Origin: Adiantum capillus-veneris
Taxonomy: Eukaryota > Streptophyta > Polypodiopsida > Polypodiales > Pteridaceae
Reading direction: 5' to 3'
Length of the DNA stretch: 64,000 bases
Assembly: GCA_014529385.2 (NCBI GenBank)
Contig: CM043969.1
Location: 10,085,001 to 10,149,000 of the forward strand
Position numbers and translations under genes: made by a program. Below are positions 23,301 to 36,709 of the stretch, piece by piece (the stretch's first letter is position 1; every line of letters begins with the position of its first letter). A model generated the notes under the pieces. That model was not told the DNA's origin. It worked only from the letters and a program-made list of their open reading frames with translations, and made no database searches.

Positions 23301-23584
23301 CTTATGATGTTTACAGGGCGATCAAGTGGTGGGGCTGGTGGAAGAGGTGGAATGGATGCTTGTAGTGGTGTCTGGGGTGGACGTAGAATTTGTGTTGGTG
23401 GGGTTGGTGCTTGGGGTGGGGGTGTTCTTTCTCTAGGGGGTGACAATTGGTTCCTCCTACCTCCTCTATTATAGTTTTGTCGTGGTTTGGGACAGTAGTA
23501 CATACCGTGACCGTCTTCTCCGCAGTTGTAGCAATGATACTCCCTGTTTTGTCGTCGTGCTCTTCCAGGGTCTTGATCTCTTTC
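20312..23584 (-). CDS. pol: Tat pol: zinc knuckle, protease, reverse transcriptase, RNase H, aRNH
   Basis: Open from just after the TAA at 23585 to 20312. The first ATG is at 23503, and positions below count from it. A CCHC knuckle (C-X2-C-X4-H-X4-C) lies just upstream of that ATG. Protease has IDGGAQ near 222 and LGRP near 295. Reverse transcriptase spans about 440-660, with MPFGLTNAPATF and a FIDDF catalytic motif at 611-615. RNase H follows at about 720-870. A second RNase H (about 901-1035) has YFDGAY, NNEAEYAAL, FGDALLLV and DALASE. All catalytic acidic residues of both enzymes appear present. Gag lies upstream in the same frame, separated only by the TAA. Confidence 0.9.
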   Translation of the reverse strand, partial: ERDQDPGRARRQNREYHCYNCGEDGHGMYYCPKPRQNYNRGGRRNQLSPPRERTPPPQAPTPPTQILRPPQTPLQASIPPLPPAPPLDRPVNIIRLEEKGKSIVVDPPRAEERDKGKEKVTFLEPLEAMTVKRARREKATQSDDERSMRGETSKRPSRPRRKLGITELQLGESSKPYDLTLDVAKQGPKITWPQLLHLVPKVRRQWSKMVSTRRSKTKVAGAISGCNMDDILPIVDVNIKGKRVGNTYIDGGAQICVMSEAMMLRLGLEVDRPFPCKAKMANNAKAKCVGVVSAVKIKAFNTEVEVDVFVMPTKGEGYPLILGRPWLMAMKAKQDWGNGLLCMTGKKGETIYYDMRIGKQKKMNLETSADETTSESSSSEEETTSTDESDSSIDVMGIIMKDPQRVSTTGDPSPKGQPNEEESKSPGLGGSRLKGMLSTELTLEEKDSFLQMLMGFPNLFIDNYERITGITVVEHHIKLKEGVKPVVQKLRRLGVIQEKALLAEVKKLLEAGFIYPVENSEWVSPVVVTPKKNGKWRVCVDYKPLNAATKRDHFPLPFLDEILNEVAGFECYTVCDGYSGYFQIRIALEDQLKTTFITPWGCFAYRVMPFGLTNAPATFQRYVTYVFQPFFGTSIRVFIDDFCIYSSRISHLEKVTEGLARLQSLGGQLNVDKCHIGESKVILLGHEISARGINADPSKVSALIALPSPTTARQLVSFLQKVRYLSRFIHLLSQLVLPLQKLTQRSTFTWDEESEHHYNKVKEVLATLPTISPPKWDEKFYVTSSVGDDSLGAVLLQKDTTTSFMRPIYFSSRMMTAGEKGFTHVEHLVLALRFATTKSRSYLLPKQFVILTTDEIFPYVVQHMDVSARITKWLVRLQEFDYTVQVESTTRASLGGLMTYQVFIRKEKQSKEGEVRLPPVPPMVEGAYSLYFDGAYKRASDKAAAGIVVFDDKGTKVFWLGQLLDSHSNNEAEYAALTKGLQWCVSQGVQRLNVFGDALLLVRQVNGAWTCKNPSLRTHLSGVKTLLGKFEEVQIHHIPRAQNQEADALASERLQEVVVGAIKLKLPLFQGSDALPDIMHFLETGNAHQI

Positions 23585-24301
23585 TTAACTCCTCCCTTGT
23601 TGTATTAAGTGGACAGACAAATTCTGCAGTTGGTCAATAATATGGGCCAACATATCTTGTTGGTCATCTCTTACCTCAAGAGCCGGTGGTGGTGATGGAA
23701 TGGTGGTTGTCGTAGTTGTTGGTCGACTTGATGTTGTTGTTTCTGTTGACTCGGTTTCTTTGGCTTTCATTCGTAGCTTCTTGTCCTTAAGGCGAGCAAT
23801 CTCAACGGCTAACTCGTACGTAGCCGGGAATCTACCTTTCACCTTCTCCTTGAGAAGCGGCCATAAGTCATGCGTGAACCGATCTGTTTTTAGGAAATCG
23901 GGTGCAGCTTCCCCCCTTGCCAGTGACTCAACCCACAAATCCACAAATTTGGACTCATAGGTGGCATATTCTAAAAGACCCTCTTGCTTCAAGTCTCTCA
24001 ACTTGTCCCACAACTTTTCTGAAGTGGTATCTCCCCCAAAGCGCCTCTTAAAAGCTGTTTTTAAGGGTTCCCAGTCATCCTTGGTTGCTTGTGGAAGTGC
24101 ATTGTACCATGATCTAGCTTCTAGCTTCATGAGATGCTTAAAGATTCTAACCCGGGATTCATCCGTATCTTTGTTGCTCACTACACATGCTACTTCAAAG
24201 TCATCTAGGAAGTCTGTTACCAAATCCTCCCCCTTCTTTCCTTTAAATGTTGGAAATGCTACACTTGCCATGATTACTGAGAGAGAGCTAGAAAGACACA
24301 C
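23585..24301 (-). CDS. gag: Tat Gag, capsid part, ending at an in-frame stop
   Basis: Capsid protein with the Retrotrans_gag core: FPTFKGKKGEDLVTDFLDDF, then LEARSWYNALP, LRDLKQEG, and a basic region before the stop. The TAA at 23585-23587 is in the same frame as the zinc knuckle and pol, so one substitution would restore a single Gag-Pol frame. Because the stop falls before the zinc knuckle, a mutation is more likely than regulated readthrough, but readthrough is not excluded. Confidence 0.85.
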   Translation of the reverse strand: MCLSSSLSVIMASVAFPTFKGKKGEDLVTDFLDDFEVACVVSNKDTDESRVRIFKHLMKLEARSWYNALPQATKDDWEPLKTAFKRRFGGDTTSEKLWDKLRDLKQEGLLEYATYESKFVDLWVESLARGEAAPDFLKTDRFTHDLWPLLKEKVKGRFPATYELAVEIARLKDKKLRMKAKETESTETTTSSRPTTTTTTIPSPPPALEVRDDQQDMLAHIIDQLQNLSVHLIQQGRS

Positions 24302-24308
24302 TGCTTAA

Positions 24309-25103
24309 CTTGCAAAAGTTTTTTTCTTCTTTACAAGGAGGCGTGTATACCCTCTTATACATAGATTAAAACTTCAAACGGTACATTGCCTTGTACCAAA
24401 GGTAAGACAAATGGCTGATCTGATGCCAGAACCTCAAAAAACCGCTCCCCACCCAGCATGGTGTCAATGACGTGCTGGTAGTGAGCCTTCAAGTCCAGTA
24501 TTACCTTGATTGAGCGTACACGTGTTGGTATGTGTGATCTATCTTGAGGTAGGTTGCACTGATTCATGTGAAGCTTAGAGGTGCTTAGTCACTGTCCAAG
24601 CTTGTGGGAGAGGGTGGTGTTCTTTCCTGGAACAAACTCAGTAGATCCCTAGTTTCTCTAGTGAGAGTGTGAGCCAATGATTCCGTTATCTGTGCTGCAG
24701 CATCAGGCGCGACTTGAAAACTGACTGTGATAATTACCTCGGTGACTTGAGTTACCCGATTCTCAAAGTAGAATAGTGTTGATTCTCTATTGTGCAGAGC
24801 TCCTTCCATTTTCTTGTTGTTGGTTGGTTGTAGGTTGCGGACATGGTTTCGACCTTCTCCTTCTTCTTCTCGGCACTTGGCCTATGTATATCCACTGGGT
24901 TTGGCGTGTTGGTTGACTCTCCCACTGCAAATCGATTACCGTTACGCCTGGCACTCGAGCTTCGATGGAGATGCAGAGTTCGTCTAGTTGTGCTTGGAGC
25001 TCCTCTTCTTCTGTCGTCCAATTAGCAAATCATGCCAGCCATTCATCCATTCACAATAGTTTAGGGGTTTCAGTCTTGTAAACTGAAGGGTTTCATGAAA
25101 AGA
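24309..25103 (-). other. Tat leader with three short ORFs upstream of gag
   Basis: About 800 nt between the primer site and gag. Minus-strand ORFs of 89, 74 and 70 codons (24752-25021, 24585-24809, 24355-24567) lie in order. Some Tat-group elements of the Ogre type carry an extra ORF before gag, but these are short, in different frames and without recognisable domains, so I do not call genes. Confidence 0.35.
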
Positions 25104-25120
25104 TCCTCCATGGGGGCACC
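25104..25120 (-). promoter_or_regulatory. Tat primer binding site
   Basis: On the minus strand TGGTGCCCCCATGGAGG follows the 5' LTR after 2 nt. The other Tat element has TGGTGCCCATGGGGG in the same place. The primer tRNA is not identified. Confidence 0.6.
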
Positions 25121-25122
25121 AA

Positions 25123-25337
25123 ATGACGGGAGCAAAGCGAACCCCGAACCCCGAAGGCCTCTAAAACAACGGGGACCGAATGGCGCGCCTCGAGCCTGTC
25201 ATGGTAAATCAAACAGGGGGGGGGCACCACCTAGCTTCAGCGGCTAGGACGCAAACAACACACCACCATAACAAAGTTTTCATCCAAGAGAGATGGATGC
25301 GTGGGAGTAATGATGAAGAGGAAAGGGAATGAGATCA

Positions 25338-25382
<45 letters not shown>

Positions 25383-26705
25383 GGGAGGGGGTATAGCGGC
25401 TTAGCACTTAGGCACCACAAAAGAATGGCGAATCTGTACACCCTTCACACATACACAAGCTCACTCCAAACACAAAACTAGGTGGCGATTCCGCACACCT
25501 CACATGGGCAAAACATTGCAAGAAAACATACTCACAAAACCTCAAGCTTTATTTAGAGAATAAGGCGATGAAATGGGGAGCATAGGGTAGGGGAATGAGA
25601 AGGGAGATAGTGGTAGAGCACATGGCGGATAGGTGGGAGTTGATGGCGAAGACTCGCACGAGGGTTATGGCCATCATTCTTCATTTAGTTTCCCTTCATC
25701 TTCCATAGCCCAAGGGTGTAGAGGTCATGCTCAAGACAAGCATGGTGATTGCGGTGATGGTAATGGTGATGGTGTGGGTGTGTGTGTGTGCACTAGGCAC
25801 ACACACTGCATAGTGTACTCTTTGGTGATGGTGTGTGTGGCTTTAGTGTGATGGTGACCCCTCTTTATATAGGGGAGGAGGGGGGAGGAATTCTAGAATT
25901 TAGAGATGAAGAAATCATTATCTACATAGGCCATGTGACTGTGGGCCCCACTTGTCTGGCTGTGTGTATATGTGCCAGAACAGCAGTCTCATGAGAGAGA
26001 GACTAAGAGAGAGAGATGGGTTGATGAAACAAAGTGAGAGGTGACATGGAGAATAAAGTAATTACAAGAGGGGAGAGGGGGGAGTGTGTTCAGAGGTGAA
26101 TCTGTGTGCAGATGTGTGTGAACACAAGAAAAATCAGGTAACCACTGGGTGGGGATGGATCTGTGGGCACCTTTTTTCAGTGAAACTGAGTGTGTGTGAG
26201 TGTGGGGAAGGTTATTTAGCTACAAGACAAGAGATATGGCGCCCTTTAGAGAGAGAGGGGGGTATTTGGGTCATGGGATATGATAAGAGAGAGAGAGGGG
26301 GGGTGGGGTATACTATTTTAGAAGATAGGGTAAGTTGCATGTGAGTTAGGGTGCATTATTGGTGAGTTATAATGCATTATTGGTGAGAGGTGGGGTAGCT
26401 TGAGGGGAGAGAGAAAGAAGAAAGGACAAGGGGAAGAGAGAGGAGGTTGACATTTTGAGTGGAGGAGAGGAAAAGGGACACCCGGCGAGGAAACAGTGAA
26501 GAAAAAGGAAGCAAGGTGGGGATGGGCTACCCCGCAGGCATGAGGTGGCCTATTTTACCTTTCTTATATATTTACATAATCATACTTTATTTTTTCTTAC
26601 TTTTTTCCAATGCCTTTTATCACTTCCTCCATAAGAGGGGGTTTTCATGGGGTGGGGACGAGAGAAGAGGGGTATGGGAGCTTGGCTTGTGAAAAGCCCC
26701 CATCA
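25123..26705 (-). repeat. 5' LTR of the Tat element
   Basis: Near-identical partner of 17409-18966. It is followed by the tcac duplicate and then by sequence that continues the interrupted leader of the small gene. Confidence 0.92.
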
Positions 26706-26918
26706 TCACGAGAGAGAAAGAAGAGAGGGAGAGAGCCGTCCCTTCTCCTCTAGTATCAATTCCTCCTTCCCTTTTCTGCAGGACTGCCCAAAAAATTTGA
26801 GCTACCCCTCAGCAACACCTCTCTTCTTTAGCCTAAAATACCCTGTAGAGCTCTCCCAACCATTAACCTCCCTTTTCTGCCTCCACTTTTCCAATTACCA
26901 TAGAGCGCAATATCTCTA

Positions 26919-27272
26919 ATGGGGAAAATGAGAGAAAAGATGAGAGATCATCTTCGAAGCTTGTCCCTTGTGCTTTCACTGATAGCGCTTTCCATCACCG
27001 TAGGTCATGTGCATGCATCTCCCATATTCACCATTCCTGACCTTGCAACTGCCTCCTCTGTTGGAGGCCCCCCTCTCACCCTCTCCTTCAATTGCTGCCT
27101 CCCCTTAACTTCCACACCTATTAAGGATTTCTCCTTTGAGAAATACAAGCCCAAAAGGAAGCTTATCAGGAGGCCTGCCCTTACATGGAGTGAAGAGTAC
27201 ATTGCTTATCAGGACCTCCCGTTCGAGAGTTCATCGCATGCAGCAATCAAGATCAAGAAATTGCACAGCTAA
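26919..27272 (+). CDS. Small putative secreted protein, possibly a first exon or gene fragment
   Basis: 117 residues, not assigned to a family. A basic N-terminus (MGKMREKMRDHLR) is followed by a hydrophobic core (SLSLVLSLIALSITV) and a plausible signal-peptidase site near HASP, so export by the secretory pathway is predicted. The mature part is Pro/Ser/Thr-rich, then basic (KYKPKRKLIRRP). Another frame stays open to 27342 and ends in a Cys- and Asp-containing stretch, so a frameshift or splice near 27240 is possible. It lies in the Mutator-like element, and its promoter is at 17272-17304 across the Tat insertion. Confidence 0.45.
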   Translation: MGKMREKMRDHLRSLSLVLSLIALSITVGHVHASPIFTIPDLATASSVGGPPLTLSFNCCLPLTSTPIKDFSFEKYKPKRKLIRRPALTWSEEYIAYQDLPFESSSHAAIKIKKLHS

Positions 27273-27447
27273 TTGTGGGGCCGTGCAACTGGACATTGAT
27301 AGTGCATCAATAGCCAGCGGCCTAGCTATGAGGCTTGAGTGAGCCCTTGCGAGTCAAGATTTTGTAGGGTCAATCTCTTCGTGAGCCATCTCAAGCATGC
27401 ACGTGTTCTATGTGGCACCACGCACATGTCCCTTGAATTTAGAGGGA

Positions 27448-27523
<76 letters not shown>

Positions 27524-28361
27524 CTCTCACACACACAAATGCCGAAGGTCCTGATATGAAGATGAATAATTTGAGGTGAGAAAAATAGTAGTGACCTAAG
27601 GTTCCACGACAACATAGCCCGAGGAAGCCAGATACTCAAAGAGTTGAATGTAGAAATAGTTGGCAAGGCAAACGCCATGTTTGAAGAGGATGATAAGTGC
27701 GTTTTTGTATGGGAGTGGTGATGATGGTGCAGACTGGGGGGGGCTGATCATGGTCGGCTGGAGGGCGGATGACCCTTGTGGTGGTGCAAGCAATAGAAAA
27801 AGATTTCTGGAGGATCAAGACATTACTAGAGATATTATTTTCGAGAGGTGCACTATCGTCGTTGCCGAGCGCCTGGGTGTACCATAAAGAGAGAGCACGT
27901 GATAGATATAGAGACAAAGATTAGCCAGAGAGAGTATGCCTACCAGTAGGAAAAAAGGAAAGGACAAGAAGGAGAAGGATAGGGAAGGTGGTGGACTTGG
28001 GAAACGTGGGCCTTCTCCACCACCTTCCCCATCCTCCTCCTTCATGTCAAAAGAGTCTCCTTGTAGCCAGCCTACCCCTTTTTTATGGGAGCGTTCTACC
28101 ACTACTCTGAGAAAGGGCTTTCTAGCTTTACACAATTTGAATTGGTCTAAAATCTAGAAAGAGGTCTAGAATGGACACAATTAAAAGTGTTTGTAAAACT
28201 CATGCTTGTGCAAAATTGTTAGTATCTTTATGTGTGTACTTATTAATGATTGTATATATATAAGCTACAACAAAATATTGAAATCACGTGAAAAGCTCCC
28301 TTGGTTTGTGTGCTGAAAATTAAGAGAGCTCCTTATTTTTTTGTTGTTGTAGCTTGCTCTT
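27273..28361. other. Right interior of the Mutator-like element
   Basis: A CT tract lies at about 27455-27529. An ORF at 27936-28157 encodes a Lys/Asp/Glu-rich then Pro/Ser-rich peptide without family features. The rest is AT-rich, and I see no further gene. Confidence 0.45.
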
Positions 28362-28399
28362 TTGCTCGGTTTACAGATTGCTCGGAAAATCTTGCTCGG
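28362..28399 (-). repeat. Right terminal inverted repeat with three CCGAGC motifs
   Basis: TTGCTCGG occurs at 28362, 28378 and 28392, which on the minus strand mirrors the left end with the same 14- and 16-nt spacing. Confidence 0.6.
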
Positions 28400-28426
28400 A
28401 GTTAGGGATCCCTACCTGCTGCAGAG

Positions 28427-28854
28427 CACAGAGAAATAGTGGCATAAACTTTCACAATTAATTAAGCAATTATTTTCTCATAAGATGTCCAATTGGAGCA
28501 TGGGAGGATGCATTGCAAAGCTCATTACATTGGCTATGGATGCTCATAAGTGACAAAGCAAGGTAGTGCCATACTTGGGAGTAATGGAACACAAAAGATG
28601 GTAAGAAAAGTATTGAGAGAAACACCTAATAATTAAGCATAATAATAATTAACCTCCGAATTAGCCAGGAGTGTAGTGGCCCAAGGGAATCAAACCCAAG
28701 AACGTGCTCACACTGACTAATTGATGCTAATTAGTTATACAAGGTATGCAATGGGAAGAGAAGAAGAGAAATACCAAGGATCCTAATGATGATTAGGAGG
28801 TGCCAATCAAACTAACACACAAAAGTACAACAACAATCCTAGCTAGCACACCAT
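28427..28854 (-). other. Copia leader, part next to the primer site
   Basis: About 430 nt of noncoding leader between the Mutator-like insertion and the primer site. It joins to 14807 when the insertion is removed. No ORF is supported. Confidence 0.55.
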
Positions 28855-28867
28855 AGCTCTGATACCA
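28855..28867 (-). promoter_or_regulatory. Primer binding site, initiator tRNA-Met
   Basis: On the minus strand TGGTATCAGAGCT starts 2 nt after the 5' LTR. This is the standard Copia primer site in plants and fixes the element's orientation. Confidence 0.92.
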
Positions 28868-28869
28868 AA

Positions 28870-29189
28870 TGTTAGGAATTGGATCGTGCTAGCTATGGTG
28901 GATGAAAGAGAAACATGGTGCAAGTGTGTGAGTGTGTGTAAGCAAGGTTATCACTCAAGTAAATTATGTTTCAAGATAGGATTAGCTTGGAGTCATAAAC
29001 ACAATCTTAAGTATGACTTAGCTTAGCACAAGATCACCATAGACAAGCATGTAGTGCAAAATGAAGTTGTTGTTTATTGATTCAAGAAATGAGCTTTAAG
29101 TAGCTCTACAGCCTTGCTCCACAGTATGTGGGATAAATCCACTCTCCTCTCCTTGACTCACACCTTAGGACAAAGCTCACACTTTTACA
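28870..29189 (-). repeat. 5' LTR of the Copia element
   Basis: Matches 3643-3963 with few differences. It is followed by the ggccg TSD and then by the remainder of LTR-X. Confidence 0.9.
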
Positions 29190-29258
29190 GGCCGGCACAA
29201 ATGACAATAGCTCGATGAGAACTTGAGTAATAAATGTACATATCTCTTATCCATAACA
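29190..29258 (-). repeat. LTR-X fragment, piece 3
   Basis: Continues LTR-X from 3642 (ggccg, then gcacaaatgacaatagctc) to its minus-strand start, ccataaca. It matches 55196-55265 of the complete copy. Confidence 0.78.
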
Positions 29259-33253
<3,995 letters not shown>

Positions 33254-34504
33254 TGTTAGACATTTTTTGGATGAGCATAAAGTCACTAAGTCATGCCGAA
33301 AACCTTGCCCACTAGCCTCATGTATATATGTGTACATAGCCCTGCAAGATTTGGAAGTGACCATGTAAAATTCCTTGTACAAAAGTGTAATTTTTCCAAG
33401 CTTGAATGCTAATGTTTTGAGTTGTTTGGGACCCCAAAACATAGCTATTAATAAGTATTTTCAGCCGTGCTTTATAGCTTGTGAATTGCACTCGTGCATC
33501 ATGAGTTATGTGCATCCGAAGTGGGCGGTCTCGACTTAGAAAGTGATTGCGGGTACATGCCACAAGGGCGAATGGGCCAAACTTGATAATCTAAAAATGG
33601 AAATGCTGGAATTTTTAATTCCTGGAGTTAGTTGAAGTCATGGGCTCCGAGTCGTGCTTTACGGCATCACATTTGGTAATCGGGGTCATCTTGTATGCCT
33701 CCAAGGAAATGGCTCAGTTTGGGGGTGAAATAGAAAATCCAAGTTTGTGCATGAGGAAGCTCGGAGAGTTGGGGAGAGCATGCCATGTGGCACTAGAGTA
33801 ATCCCAAATGTGGGGGGTTGACAGGAAAGTGGAGAGTATATATAGTGGGAGAGGACTAGTGTTGGGTGTATCACTTGGGAGTGGAGTGCTCTCTTCCCTT
33901 GCCCATGGGGGCTCGTGGACTTTGAGGGGAAGAAGGGGTGTCCATTTTCAGTTCACACACCCTGCCCACATGCTTGGTCAAACTTTTGGTCCTCCGGACA
34001 CTTCCCCTACCTCTTTCCTTGGTCAAAAGGTCACCAAGAGGTCATTTTTTACCCAAATGAGGCCTAAAATGAGCCAATTAAAAGGAGCCTACAAAGAGAA
34101 TCATGTCGACTAAGAGGAGAGAGAAAAGACCTTGGGATAAGAGCCAAATAATCCCCCTTTTTAATAGCTACAATTCTCTGCACACCCCTTTTTCTTACAG
34201 AGACTTGTTTTTTTGGAGTTTTTGGATAGACTCCCATATTCGAAAGCTTGTAACTCTCTCATCTGTTATCGGAATCAATCATATGGATACTCTACAAATA
34301 TCTACATGACACAAGATTCATCTTTATGGTCTTGCTTTTTAGCAATTTTAATCATGGTTTGGGTTAGAGCTGTTTTCCACCCGACTTTACAAGTATTCTC
34401 AACATAGGTGTTTTCTGCAGCTTTATGGTGTTTCTTTCCGACGGTGTGGTGTGTGCAAAGCTGTAGAGGTTCTCATTTTTCTTCTTGTTTGCACACTGCC
34501 ATCA
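33254..34504 (+). repeat. Left LTR of the decayed Tat element
   Basis: Alignable to 42720-43460 plus 52424-53229. It lacks about 300 bp that the right LTR has between 52790 and 53105. Confidence 0.85.
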
Positions 34505-34507
34505 TTT

Positions 34508-34522
34508 TGGTGCCCATGGGGG
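34508..34522 (+). promoter_or_regulatory. Primer binding site of the decayed Tat element
   Basis: TGGTGCCCATGGGGG follows the left LTR after 3 nt. It shares TGGTGCCC and an ATGG core with the site of the other Tat element at 25104-25120. Confidence 0.55.
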
Positions 34523-34807
34523 AGCAAGCACTCTTATGTTCCAATTTCTATGATATATGTTTTTTCTGGAGGAAGTGAACGTGAAACGGATGTGGGTCCT
34601 TATGGAGAACCGTCTATGTATGTGCAAATTGTGGAAAACATTTGAGGCGGTCGTATAATTGGATTGTAGGCTTTGGAGGGTCATGAGGTTTTGTGAAGAC
34701 AAGCATCAGGGGCCGGGTTACCCAGTGTAAGGTGGATTAGGTACTGGAGCGATCCATTGACATCCCTTGAGTTTTAAACATCACATGTAAGTGTTTTTGT
34801 GGCAATC

Positions 34808-35674
34808 AAACATGGCAAACGTGTTCCCACAGTTTCATGGATTGCCTATGAGAATGCATAGACTTTTATTGAAAAGTTGGAAGTCAATTGTTTACTTTGA
34901 AATATACAAGACCAAGCTATATTGTTGTGGCTGCTACAATATAGTTTATAGGATGAGGCAAAAGTTTGGTTACACAAATATGAGGAGTTGATGCAGGCAC
35001 AAAATCCAGGGGTGGCTTTGGATTACAATCATGTTAAGCAAGCTTTCTTAGCACAATACAGATCTATTGAAGTACCCAATGAAGTTTGGCATGAAATTAT
35101 CGGGTACACTCAGAGGGCTAATCAAAGTGTTGATGATTTTTTCATGCAGTTCACCCCTTTATGTGATAAATGGGCTCGGGCTTTGGGAAATGAGATCCCT
35201 CCATCCATGTTAAAGAAGGACTGTCTTGTGGCAAACCTAAAAGAAATCTTGAAGTTCAAAGTTGAGCTAAAAAGACCCATCACCTTCGAGGAGGCAGTCA
35301 CTATTGCTAGAGAGAAATAATGGAAGACTCAAAGACTCACTGAATATGGAAAAGCGGTCCCTGTGAAAAATAATGGTGGCCAAAAAGAGGAGAATCAAGA
35401 AGAAGTTGGAGGCCAACCGATTCAAAGGGCTGCTAATACTGAACAGTTACAACGGAATATGCAAGACATGATGACCATGATGCAAGAATTGCGACTTAGT
35501 GTTCTTGGAGGAGGTGGTCGTGGTCATGGACATGGTAGAGGAATGGCTCAGGCATGTGAAGCTCAGCCTAATGCAAATGTTGGTCGTGGACAAGGCGATT
35601 TTGAGCCGCAGAGGAAGTTCATCCCCACTTGTTATAATTGCGGTGAACTTGGTCATATTAGCACTTATTGTTGA
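34808..35674 (+). pseudogene. gag: Tat gag remnant with zinc knuckle
   Basis: It opens with MANVFPQFHGLP, then loses frame. From 34988 a clear Gag core reads through LDYNHVKQAFLAQYR, QSVDDFF and VELKRPITFEEAVTIA, and stops at 35320. After the stop, a Gly-rich linker and a CCHC knuckle (CYNCGELGHISTYC) end at 35674. At least one stop and one frameshift are visible. The core resembles the Gag at 1044-2078. Confidence 0.78.
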
Positions 35675-36175
35675 AAGCTAGCAAGGATGGGAGGTGATAT
35701 GTTTCCACTTCCTTAGCAAATTCCTAATAGGGCTAATGATTATGAATTGGATATACGGGGAGATCAAGGTACTGAATAGGAAAATCAAACCTCAACATCT
35801 GGTGGTCATGTGGGTATTTTGCGGATTGAAAAGAAAGACATAGATGTGTTGCCAGTAGGCAAAAGAGAGAGGGAAGTCTATGCCGCACCAAGGCCTAGCA
35901 GGAAGAAGAGAAGGAGAAAGAGGGCAAATATGAGAAAGCCAAGAGAAAGAGAAAACCTCATAGACTATTTGAAGTGGCAAATTTGCCTTTGGGAGAAGGC
36001 CAAACAACTTACAATTTAAAGGAAGGCCTGATTGGGAAGAAAGTAGATTACACTTTTGGACAGTTGATGAATATGGTGCCTAACTTAAAAGGCATTGGAA
36101 GTCATTAGTGAATCTAGAGAAAGAGCCGAAGCATAGACAAGTCAGAGTGTTTGGTTGTGGGAGAGTTACCCGACA

Positions 36176-36664
36176 TTTATCCTATGGTGAATGCTTGGCA
36201 CAAAGGTGTGGGCATGGGAGAAGCCTACATTGATGGAGGTGCTCAAGTTTGTGTGATATGTGTCGAGAGACTGGGTCTCATTACATGCGGAAGCTCTGGG
36301 TTTTGGATTTGAGTAGCAAACCATGCCAAAGTGAAATGTTTGGGAATGATCAAGAATTTGGAAGTCAAATTATTTAATGTGAAGGTTATAGTAAACTTTC
36401 ATGTTATGCCAGCTGGTCCGGGAGCCTTTCCTCTCATTGTGGGATGAACCTTGGTTGAGAGATGTTGGTGCCGTGCAAGATTGGGGCAAGGTCACAATCG
36501 GTGTGCATGGCAAGAAGGGTGAAAAGAGAGTGTTTGATATGACTATCAAACAACCTATGGTGCTTGAAGATGTGAGTGAGAATGATGAATCCAAAACTAC
36601 CAGCGATGATAGTTATGAAGACTCAGAAAGTGGAAGTCCTTCGAGTTCCAATGATGAGGGTTAA
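36176..36664 (+). pseudogene. Tat protease remnant
   Basis: AYIDGGAQVCVI near 36222-36260 is the retropepsin active-site region, as in the intact Tat element. VMPAGPGAFPLIVG follows near 36402-36446, where a stop replaces the Arg of the usual LGRP motif. A Ser/Asp/Glu-rich linker closes the segment. Confidence 0.7.
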
Positions 36665-36709
36665 GTGTCATTCTTGTTATTGGACAAAGAATAGAGAGAA
36701 GTTAGTGAA

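Larger units (their letters stand above)
17409..26705 (-). mobile_element. Full-length Tat-lineage Gypsy element
   Basis: LTRs of about 1.57 kb (17409-18966 and 25123-26705) start TGACGGGAG and end CCCCCATCA on the plus strand. The 4-bp TSD is tcac (17405-17408 and 26706-26709). The coding order on the minus strand is gag, zinc knuckle, protease, reverse transcriptase, RNase H, second RNase H and integrase. The second RNase H (aRNH) marks the Tat lineage. It is the best-preserved autonomous-type element here, but gag has a stop and integrase has two frame breaks. Confidence 0.92.
14817..28414. mobile_element. Mutator-like terminal-inverted-repeat element carrying a gene (Pack-MULE-like)
   Basis: The two ends carry three copies each of an 8-mer close to CCGAGCAA in inverted orientation, at 14832, 14846 and 14862 on the left and at 28399, 28385 and 28369 (complement) on the right. 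The 14- and 16-nt spacings are identical. The first 15 nt at each end are poorly matched. No transposase is encoded. Without the nested Tat element the unit is about 4.3 kb and holds a promoter, a signal-peptide ORF and microsatellites. The classification rests on the ends and the 9-bp TSD. Confidence 0.6.
3643..29189 (-). mobile_element. Gag-only Copia element, now split by several insertions
   Basis: LTRs of about 320 bp (3643-3963 and 28870-29189) start TGTTAGGAATTGG and end with TTACA on the plus strand. They are nearly identical. The perfect 5-bp TSD ggccg flanks the whole 25.5-kb interval. The primer site for initiator tRNA-Met is at 28855-28867 and the polypurine tract at 3964-3977, so the element reads on the minus strand. 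With the nested insertions removed, only a leader and a Copia-type gag remain, with no protease, integrase or reverse transcriptase. It is therefore a non-autonomous Copia derivative. Confidence 0.85.
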
